NCBI GenBank assembly: GCA_013335235.1
Contig: JAAXVZ010000047.1
Coordinates: 1 to 8,315, forward strand
Source: Nanobdellota archaeon
GTDB lineage: Archaea; Nanobdellota; Nanobdellia; Woesearchaeales; GW2011-AR15
Reading direction: 5' to 3'
Length of the DNA: 8,315 bases
This document shows, one piece after another, positions 1-6,021 of this stretch. The number at the start of each line of letters is the position of its first letter. The stretch's first letter is position 1. The translations under genes and the position numbers were made by a program. Under the pieces are notes generated by a model, which saw nothing but the letters and a program-made list of their open reading frames with translations, was not told the DNA's origin and did not search any database.

Positions 1-2412
1 GCCGATCTCACCTCGGATATAGACGGTGACGTACCCACCACCGCTTTCTTCTTGTCCGTAGAGCTTCACATGTGCGGCTTTGATCATGGCATCTTTCAGG
101 GCAAGCTTGAAAGCGGAGATATAAAACTATACACATATACTGCCAATGGCCAAGATATTGTCGTTAGTTCTCTCAGTGACATTGTTGTACCGGGATACGG
201 GACTGAAGATATCGACCCTGCAAATATACATATATCCATACCCCATTCAAAAAAGTACAATGAAGACGGTTCGCTCAGGCTAACTTCTACTGTTTTCAAT
301 CCATATACCGGCCAGCTAATCAATAATTTCCCTACACCAGTCAGGCTCAGGTATGGAGATACGGTTCTTGATTATTATGTGCATTTGACAGACCTATTGA
401 ACTATAATCCTAACTGGCAGGATGAAGACCCAAACGATCCAAATGATGGTTACACAGAAAGCAATTACTGGCAGAGTGTTCTCCAGAACCCGCCTAATGA
501 GTTTGCTGAGGCAGACAAGAATATCCAGGACTGGGACGATGACGATCAGGTCAAGCTCGAACAGAAATATTGCAATAATGGATATAGTGTATGCGTCACA
601 TGCAACGGCCAGGAATGTGAAGATTGGAATGAGATGTATCCAAATATAGAGATAGACCTTACAGAAGAATGTCTCCTTAGCTGCAGCGAAGAAGCAGAGA
701 AGCTGTATAATTCAAAGTATGCATCAAGAGGATGGGCACCATGGAAACCTAGTGCAGACGGAATAATTGATTTCCAGTGGAATGGTGGCAGCCTGGTTAG
801 GACAAAGCTGAACTGCCTTATGACCTCTTGGCCTGCTGATAAGACAGGAAGCCATACTGGCGATGTGAAATGTGACGTCAAAGAAAAAGATCTCGCTACT
901 CCAATGTTCTTTGGATATGGTGAAGACATCAACCAGAGAAATGAGTATACTGTTCCTAAAACAGAGTCCAAATACATGGAAAGACTTCCCAATAAAGGGT
1001 ATGAAGGTGCCGGAAACGATGACGTTCCTGCAGAGATCGCAATGAAACTTGTTGTAGGTGCTGTCGACACATGCAATGCTAGGAATGCAGGAGGAGCTTC
1101 AATGTCTGTCGCCTGTTCGCCTGGAGATGTATGTACAATAGGAGTCAACCCTAAAAACAGCGACAAGCCAACCTTCTATATATGTAAACCGCCACTTGTT
1201 GAGTTCAATACAAAAATCAAAGAGGAGTATACCACTTCTGTGTATATCCAGAATGAACATGCAGTATGCTGGATTCCTGTCACGCCTTCTTGGTTTGAAG
1301 TGACTGATACGGGATTCAACAATAATGGATTCCTTATGGGAAAAGAGAATTCCATAATCGGCTGGGTTGAGAATACAAGGCTCAGCCAGGATGTATGTGC
1401 ATGGGTAGATGTAAACATAACCTTTGTATGTAAATCTATAGAGAACGTGCCTCCAAAGCCGCCCCGTGAGTCAACTACAACGACGACAGAGAGCAGCTCG
1501 AGTTCAACAACATCTGCGTCGTCCAGTTCAAGCGCAACCACCTCTGCGAGCACTATCTCTACTACTTCTGCAAGTACTACCTCGGCCAGTACGACTACTT
1601 CAGAAGGACCATCCACTACCAGCAGCGAGTCAACCACTACCAGCAGCGAGTCAACAACAACAAGTAGTGAATCGACAACAACTAGCAGTGAGTCAACTAC
1701 TACAAGTCAACCAACGACAACTAGCCAGCCGACTACCACCAGTCAGCCGACCACTGTACCTACAACAGAGACAACATCCACTGCGAGAACGACGGTTCCG
1801 ACAACAGCAACAACAACAACTGAGAGAACCACGACTACAGAGCAGACAACAACAACTGTAGACAATTGCAAGCCCGCTGTGTACCTATATCCGACAAAGG
1901 ACATGTATGTTGACGTGAAACTCAGAGTTAATGGTGAGATAACATTAGACATTCCACCATATAATGATGGATGGCATGTATTCGCAACAACAGACGGAAA
2001 GATAGACAACAAGTATGATTACCTGTTCTATGAGACAAGCCTGAACAAGATAGAGCTGCCGAAAGAAGGATGGGTAGTAGAATACAAGGACATCAATAAT
2101 TGGTTTGATGTAAAGCTCACTGAACTCGGACTGAACTATGCTGAGAAGAAGGAGTTCATGGACTACTGGGGAAAGAAGCTTGCACCTGCAAAGTACTACG
2201 AGATCAGGCTGCTTGCAGATGACTTCCTAGACAAGAATCAGGAATTAATTATATGTCCGAAGCCAGACACAGTTATCAGGTTGAATTTCCACTTCAGGGC
2301 AACTGATAACCCTGTGTTCATGCTCCAGCCTAAAATCAGCACCCCAAAAAGGAATGGGTTTACTGTTGTCGAATGGGGAGGAACTGAGGAAGGAGCATCT
2401 TGCGAGATTTAG
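1..2412 (+). CDS. Large Cys-rich surface/secreted protein with mucin-like Ser/Thr tract, 5' partial
   Basis: The frame is open from base 1. A TTG at 52 is possible but has no SD and the frame continues upstream without a stop, so I treat the gene as 5'-truncated (803 codons visible, TAG stop at 2410-2412). The region up to about 1470 is a Cys-rich, beta-strand-like ectodomain that I do not recognise. It is followed by a Pro-rich hinge (VPPKPPRE), a 129-codon Ser/Thr-dominated tract (1471-1857), and a C-terminal domain (1867-2409) opening with CKPAVYLYP and rich in aromatic residues (NGWHVF-like NDGWHVF, YDYLFYE). I recall that opening motif recurring at the ends of uncharacterised exported bacterial and archaeal proteins, but know of no function. 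The visible part has 19 Cys, consistent with disulfides outside the cell. No signal peptide is visible because the N-terminus is missing, and there is no C-terminal membrane anchor. Export is inferred from composition. It could be an adhesin or another envelope protein. It converges on the minus-strand gene cluster. Confidence 0.85.
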   Translation, partial: ADLTSDIDGDVPTTAFFLSVELHMCGFDHGIFQGKLESGDIKLYTYTANGQDIVVSSLSDIVVPGYGTEDIDPANIHISIPHSKKYNEDGSLRLTSTVFNPYTGQLINNFPTPVRLRYGDTVLDYYVHLTDLLNYNPNWQDEDPNDPNDGYTESNYWQSVLQNPPNEFAEADKNIQDWDDDDQVKLEQKYCNNGYSVCVTCNGQECEDWNEMYPNIEIDLTEECLLSCSEEAEKLYNSKYASRGWAPWKPSADGIIDFQWNGGSLVRTKLNCLMTSWPADKTGSHTGDVKCDVKEKDLATPMFFGYGEDINQRNEYTVPKTESKYMERLPNKGYEGAGNDDVPAEIAMKLVVGAVDTCNARNAGGASMSVACSPGDVCTIGVNPKNSDKPTFYICKPPLVEFNTKIKEEYTTSVYIQNEHAVCWIPVTPSWFEVTDTGFNNNGFLMGKENSIIGWVENTRLSQDVCAWVDVNITFVCKSIENVPPKPPRESTTTTTESSSSSTTSASSSSSATTSASTISTTSASTTSASTTTSEGPSTTSSESTTTSSESTTTSSESTTTSSESTTTSQPTTTSQPTTTSQPTTVPTTETTSTARTTVPTTATTTTERTTTTEQTTTTVDNCKPAVYLYPTKDMYVDVKLRVNGEITLDIPPYNDGWHVFATTDGKIDNKYDYLFYETSLNKIELPKEGWVVEYKDINNWFDVKLTELGLNYAEKKEFMDYWGKKLAPAKYYEIRLLADDFLDKNQELIICPKPDTVIRLNFHFRATDNPVFMLQPKISTPKRNGFTVVEWGGTEEGASCEI
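1471..1857 (+). repeat. Ser/Thr-rich mucin-like tract with tandem SSESTTT and SQPTTT units
   Basis: The tract lies inside the surface-protein gene and is almost entirely Ser and Thr with a few Glu, Ala, Pro, Gln and Arg. Its core is ordered: four 21-base units encoding SSESTTT (1621-1641, 1642-1662, 1663-1683, 1684-1704), then units encoding SQPTTT at 1705-1722 and 1723-1740, with a last shortened one at 1741-1755. Neighbouring units use different synonymous codons (agcagcgagtca, agtagtgaatcg, agcagtgagtca), so the DNA has diverged while the peptide stayed constant. Such tracts usually form extended, heavily O-glycosylated or protease-resistant stalks. Glycosylation here is inferred. Confidence 0.9.
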
Positions 2413-2442
2413 TTCTTATTTTTTTTATTATATTTCTGTTTT
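2413..2442 (+). terminator. T-rich archaeal-type terminator after the surface-protein gene
   Basis: A T8 run (2419-2426) starts 7 bases after the TAG stop and is followed by further T-rich sequence (tatttctgtttt). No GC-rich hairpin precedes it. Archaeal RNA polymerase terminates at U-tracts without needing a hairpin, so this fits the end of the plus-strand transcript. Confidence 0.6.
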
Positions 2443-2467
2443 AGAACCTTGTGAGAAAACGGACTAG

Positions 2468-2473
2468 AAAAAA
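2468..2473 (-). terminator. Short T6 tract downstream of the GT2 gene
   Basis: On the minus strand a T6 run lies 22 bases beyond the TGA stop of the glycosyltransferase gene. It is the only oligo-T signal between that stop and the convergent gene, so it is the best candidate for the end of the minus-strand operon. It is short and has no clear hairpin, so it may be leaky. Confidence 0.35.
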
Positions 2474-2495
2474 TGAACCAGCAGCAGGTATAAAC

Positions 2496-3158
2496 TCATA
2501 GTTCCTTTGCTATCCTCATCAGGATCCTGAACCCATGCTTGAATGTCTTCAGGTTCCCATGCCCAAACTTCCTTTTTTTCTCGAAGCTTGGAACCTCAAT
2601 GACCTTCAGTTTCTTCTTCGCCGCCTTGATTGACATCTCTGTCTCTATTGCAAAAGACTCTGATTTCAGCTCAAGTCTCTTGGCAGCCTCCCTTGTGAGG
2701 CTCCTATACCCATAGCAAAGGTCAGAATAGTTCATCCTCCAAATAATATTGACCAGGAAGACAAAGAATTTATTTCCGAAGACACGGTACCATGGCATGT
2801 CTTCTGTTCCTCCTCCCTGGATGAACCTGGAACCCATGCAAAGGTCATAACCTGCATTTATTCCACCTATGAGGAGATCAAACTCATTCACCCTATGGCT
2901 GCAATCTGCATCCATCATGATTATGATGTCTCCTTTGGCCATATTAAGCCCTTTTATGAGCGCAGCGCCCTTTCCTTTGTCTGAATAGATGACTTTCGCA
3001 TTGTGCCTCTTTGCTATTTCTACTGTTCCGTCAACAGAATATCCGTCTATTATCAGGACTTCATCTATGTACTTAGGCAGAGAAGCTAACACTATAGGTA
3101 GGTTCTTCTCTTCATTTAGTGTAGGTATGATTACAGAAATACTTTTGTTGTCTCGCAT
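2496..3158 (-). CDS. Glycosyltransferase family 2, dolichyl-phosphate mannose/glucose synthase-like
   Basis: This 220-residue cytoplasmic GT-A enzyme resembles DPM1-type synthases, which move a hexose from a nucleotide sugar (GDP-mannose or UDP-glucose) to a polyprenyl phosphate. Visible motifs are SVIIPTLNEE (residues 8-17, nucleotide site), IIDGYSVDGT (36-45), the DxD-type metal motif DAD (83-85), MGSRF (108-112), DLCYGYRS (146-153) and ETEM (172-175), plus the basic Gly-containing tail near KFGHGNLKTF. No C-terminal membrane helices follow, unlike GtrB-type members, so it is probably soluble or peripheral. I chose the ATG at 3158: it lies 1 base after the stop of the radical SAM gene (TAAAATG), has GGGGT about 12 bases upstream, and puts the first motif at the usual distance. 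An in-frame TTG at 3194 would add 12 residues and overlap the upstream gene. The tight spacing implies co-transcription and coupled translation. Sugar and lipid specificity are not readable. Confidence 0.9.
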   Translation of the reverse strand: MRDNKSISVIIPTLNEEKNLPIVLASLPKYIDEVLIIDGYSVDGTVEIAKRHNAKVIYSDKGKGAALIKGLNMAKGDIIIMMDADCSHRVNEFDLLIGGINAGYDLCMGSRFIQGGGTEDMPWYRVFGNKFFVFLVNIIWRMNYSDLCYGYRSLTREAAKRLELKSESFAIETEMSIKAAKKKLKVIEVPSFEKKRKFGHGNLKTFKHGFRILMRIAKEL

Positions 3159-3159
3159 T

Positions 3160-4218
3160 TTAGGTATAGAACCCCTTTGAAAACACCCCGCCAAGGATAG
3201 TCTGGTAGGCTTCGCAGGGTGTCCAGCAATTCGGGCATTTCTTCTTCCTGATCTCCTGAATCAAATCCATGCTTTTCTTGCTCCGGAGTATATGGATGAG
3301 ATCAAAATCATGCTCCCTCAAGCTTCCTACAGGATGGTTAAAGAAACCACAGGGATACACAATTCCTTTTGAGTCTATAAAGCAGGAAACGTCAAGAGAC
3401 CTGCAGGTCATAGGGACTTTCTTTGACTCCAGATATTTAATTATTTTCCCCTGATATTTTTGCTCTAGCATCTGGACCGGACTGAAACTGAGTGCCCTTC
3501 TCCTGATGAAAGGTATGACATATGCCTTATAATCCTCGGCAGAGATGCTGAAATCCTTGTAATCATCACGATTCTCATAATATACTTCTGATGAATGTGC
3601 TATATTTATGTGCAGGCTTCTTTCGTCAAATACAGGGATCTCTTTCTTCACCTCAGCTAACGTCTGTCCTATTGAGCTGATATTATACTTGCTGAGGGTC
3701 ATCCCGAGGTAGCAGTCAAACCTATCTGAACGCAATTTCGCCAGATGGCGATATGTATCGATAGCATTCCTCCAGCCGTGCTTTATGCCCCTCAAGCGGT
3801 CATGCAGCTCTTGCGGGCCATCAAGGCTGATTGAGACTATTGTCTTTGGAACATTATAGCCAAGGATATGATTGACTGTACCTATGATTCGTTTTGTCAT
3901 AAATCCGTTTGTCGGGAAATGCAAGAGATACAGGTTTGGGCTGCTTGTGATTATCGCGTCGAACATCGCATCGATATCTGGCACAGTCGAAATCTCTCCG
4001 CCAGTGACATCGATCCAGTTGAAATAAGGGTTCTTGCTGAAAAGATGCTTTATCTCTTCCAGTGTCAGCTCTCCTATTGTCTTCCTTTTCCATATGCTGC
4101 AGAGCTTGCATCTAGAATTGCAGGAGTATGAGACGACAAATGTCAGCTTGTATGGCTTGGCGAGGCTGCCGAAATTTGACTTCACAACATTATTCAGCAG
4201 AGTCAGATATGCACCCAT
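3160..4218 (-). CDS. Radical SAM protein with SPASM-like C-terminal Cys domain
   Basis: This 352-residue enzyme has the radical SAM signature CNSRCKLC (Cys33, Cys37, Cys40), which binds the [4Fe-4S] cluster that cleaves S-adenosylmethionine. VTGGE (71-75) matches the SAM-binding GGE motif, and SISLDG (129-134) matches the barrel strand common in MoaA/PqqE-like proteins. The C-terminus has six Cys (272, 279, 290, 328, 331, 335) in a SPASM-like pattern, including the typical GIVYPC and CPNCWTPC, so at least one auxiliary Fe-S cluster is likely. SPASM proteins modify peptides, sugars or other small molecules; no short precursor-peptide gene is visible nearby. It lies directly before a GT2 glycosyltransferase and downstream of a carbamoyltransferase/GT-C pair, so an envelope sugar, lipid or glycoprotein substrate is an inference. 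The ATG at 4218 is supported by a TATA box about 29 bases upstream and the absence of an SD, as in leaderless archaeal mRNAs. Confidence 0.9.
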   Translation of the reverse strand: MGAYLTLLNNVVKSNFGSLAKPYKLTFVVSYSCNSRCKLCSIWKRKTIGELTLEEIKHLFSKNPYFNWIDVTGGEISTVPDIDAMFDAIITSSPNLYLLHFPTNGFMTKRIIGTVNHILGYNVPKTIVSISLDGPQELHDRLRGIKHGWRNAIDTYRHLAKLRSDRFDCYLGMTLSKYNISSIGQTLAEVKKEIPVFDERSLHINIAHSSEVYYENRDDYKDFSISAEDYKAYVIPFIRRRALSFSPVQMLEQKYQGKIIKYLESKKVPMTCRSLDVSCFIDSKGIVYPCGFFNHPVGSLREHDFDLIHILRSKKSMDLIQEIRKKKCPNCWTPCEAYQTILGGVFSKGFYT

Positions 4219-4252
4219 ATATAATCAATACAATAATATGGGGTATATAAAG
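4219..4252 (-). promoter_or_regulatory. TATA-box promoter for the radical SAM-GT2 gene pair
   Basis: The minus strand reads TTTATATA at 4251-4244, an exact match to the archaeal TATA consensus. Its centre is about 29 bases before the ATG at 4218, so transcription would start at or within a few bases of the start codon. The AT-rich stretch between box and ATG has no SD. The upstream BRE position is not a strong match. No oligo-T tract separates this promoter from the preceding GT-C gene, so it may be an internal promoter in a longer transcript. Confidence 0.65.
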
Positions 4253-4308
4253 TTACAGGTTATGCCAGCCCAGCCCTATACCTGCACTTTGATTTGCTGC
4301 AAGCAGAA

Positions 4309-6021
4309 TTATTTCTCAAAGATCCTATACAAAGTATAGTTGTATCTGTTTGGATTGACCTCATTTGTGATTGAGGCAACAGGATACAGAACATAGTTCT
4401 TTTTCAAATAAGAGCAGATATTATCTCTTTGGTGTGGGTCGTGCATGCACCAGAAACCTTCATACCAATATACATGGGTATAGTTGGAGAATATCTGTTT
4501 GACAAACTCATTTTTATGGTAGAGGTTGGCTTGGAATGCATTTCCCCCATTGATTAAGATCATTGAGGGAACATGCGTGATGAACATAGAGTCTTTAGGA
4601 AGGGTGTTAACCTGTTGTATAGCAAAATCATGTGAAAGCATTGAGTCATATGCGCTGATTTCGCGTTTAGGCATCTCTTTTAGCTGCGGAAGAACAAGCA
4701 ACGCTATAGTAACAATAATAATTAACTTGATTGCGACGGTGATATATGCTTTTCGTGATGAGCGGAATGAACTAATCATTGACTCAAGCTTGGCCAGTGA
4801 CACACCACAAAAGATTGATACGGGTGGGAATAGATTGATAGCAAACCTGACATCCATACCATAGTTGAAGCTGCCAGCATAGAATAATATGAATATCGTG
4901 AAATACAGAAGCTCCCATGATAGCATGAAGGCTGTGTTGCCAAGATAATATCTTAGTGAAAGGGCTAGTCCAACAAGAGCCAGAATAGTGAAAATAAGAG
5001 AGAATCTGTTATTTTCTACAAAATAAGACAGGTTTGTTTTAAGATTATATGCAATATATTTTGTTCCGAACTTCTCTCCGTTCTCCTTCTCTCCTGCTCC
5101 CCAATCTTCATTTGACGCATTTTTTAAGTGCATAACATTCGGGAAGATTAACAGCAGCAAAATAACCAAGAAAATCAGCAATCTTGGTGTGAACAGTTCA
5201 GTGTAAATCTTGCGGGCATGGAGGAGCAACAGAATGCCTGCAAGCATAAAAATCAGGAATGATTCAGGCCTTATCTGGGAAGCATACACCACGGAGAATA
5301 TGAAAAAACCTAATGTTTTCCAATTCTGTTTTCTCAGATAAATAAGAAGAGCTAATATGGCAAGGCAGTTGAAAAACATGGACACTGCATCGGCAGATAC
5401 CGTGGAACTCCATTCTATATGTGTCCTGAGCAAGGATAGGACCAGTGCAGAGTATAGCGCAATTGATTCCTTATGATATAATAGATACGCAATAAGGAAT
5501 ACAAGTATCACTGAGAAGCTGTTGAGCAGTATGGACAGAGTGAAAGCAATTTGCTCTTTTGCCCCGAATAATTTGAAGAATACGCTCAATAGGCTTGGCC
5601 AACCTGATGGCTCCTTGTTGTCTATGCAATAAATGCAGTTGTCAGGTGTTCCAAAATCGCATAGGCACGCTTTTCCGTTTGTGGAGATGGTCTGTCCTAT
5701 GTTCAGATAAATATCTTCATCATAGAGTATCCTGTGGACCTGCGGTGGGATTACTGTCCTCAAGAACAGCCCCAATGCAAAAATAATGAGCAGGAGAATG
5801 ACTGTATCTGTCCTAAGTTTAATGTAACTGGACATTGTTCTGAAGCACAAGACAAAAAAAAACAAGATGCCTGCAAGGGTGATCAGCTGCGCTGCAGGCA
5901 TAGCATAAAACAGGGTATCTTCGCTGATGCTCAGCTTAAAAAACGTCAGAGCATACACTATTCCGACAAGAGGAAGAAATGCCAGATACGCCAGCTTATT
6001 TTTTCTCAACAAGGTAATCAC
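4309..6021 (-). CDS. GT-C fold membrane glycosyltransferase (PMT/ArnT-like)
   Basis: This 570-residue polytopic protein has roughly 12-13 hydrophobic segments (about 10-28, 41-61, 73-90, 155-182, 186-199, 212-228, 236-268, 280-295, 340-383, 395-411, 426-445), then a hydrophilic tail of about 125 residues that is probably extracytoplasmic. The first long loop carries DED (101-103), the acidic motif expected for the catalytic base/metal site of GT-C enzymes. EPSGWPSLLSVFFKLFG (137-153) matches the K/E-P-x-G-x-P-x-L motif of the GT39/GT83 families, and RPES (251-254) also fits. Such enzymes use polyprenyl-phosphate sugars to glycosylate lipids, glycans or Ser/Thr of proteins outside the membrane. 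A CxC-x7-CxxC cluster (119-132) in the same loop is unusual. The start is ambiguous: the GTG at 6021 overlaps the upstream gene by 26 bases, but AGGTGAT at 6023-6017 is ideally placed for the TTG at 6012 (567 residues). I keep the GTG as the longer frame; topology is unaffected. Acceptor and donor are unknown. Confidence 0.85.
   Translation of the reverse strand: MITLLRKNKLAYLAFLPLVGIVYALTFFKLSISEDTLFYAMPAAQLITLAGILFFFVLCFRTMSSYIKLRTDTVILLLIIFALGLFLRTVIPPQVHRILYDEDIYLNIGQTISTNGKACLCDFGTPDNCIYCIDNKEPSGWPSLLSVFFKLFGAKEQIAFTLSILLNSFSVILVFLIAYLLYHKESIALYSALVLSLLRTHIEWSSTVSADAVSMFFNCLAILALLIYLRKQNWKTLGFFIFSVVYASQIRPESFLIFMLAGILLLLHARKIYTELFTPRLLIFLVILLLLIFPNVMHLKNASNEDWGAGEKENGEKFGTKYIAYNLKTNLSYFVENNRFSLIFTILALVGLALSLRYYLGNTAFMLSWELLYFTIFILFYAGSFNYGMDVRFAINLFPPVSIFCGVSLAKLESMISSFRSSRKAYITVAIKLIIIVTIALLVLPQLKEMPKREISAYDSMLSHDFAIQQVNTLPKDSMFITHVPSMILINGGNAFQANLYHKNEFVKQIFSNYTHVYWYEGFWCMHDPHQRDNICSYLKKNYVLYPVASITNEVNPNRYNYTLYRIFEK

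Noticed and set aside
52..54. TTG as the true start of the surface-protein gene
   Set aside because: No SD or TATA box precedes it and the frame is open to the window edge with similar composition, so upstream truncation is more likely.
546..1166. 206-codon open frame on the minus strand opposite the Cys-rich ectodomain
   Set aside because: It lies wholly antisense to a convincing long coding frame, has no promoter or SD, and its protein shows no domain or plausible composition.
1621..1755. Possible CRISPR array because of regular short repeats
   Set aside because: The units are contiguous, in frame, codon-divergent and have no unique spacers.
1176..2012. Val-rich minus-strand frames and a Gln/Arg-rich plus-strand frame across the Ser/Thr tract
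   Set aside because: They are by-products of the repetitive Ser/Thr codons read in other frames; the low-complexity output mirrors the repeat.
3159..3194. TTG at 3194 as start of the GT2 gene
   Set aside because: It would overlap the radical SAM gene by 35 bases and add residues outside the conserved fold; the ATG at 3158 has better placement.
4292..4306. Small inverted repeat (TTGCTGC/GCAG) after the GT-C stop as a hairpin terminator
   Set aside because: The stem is only about 4 pairs with a very short loop and no T-run follows on the minus strand.
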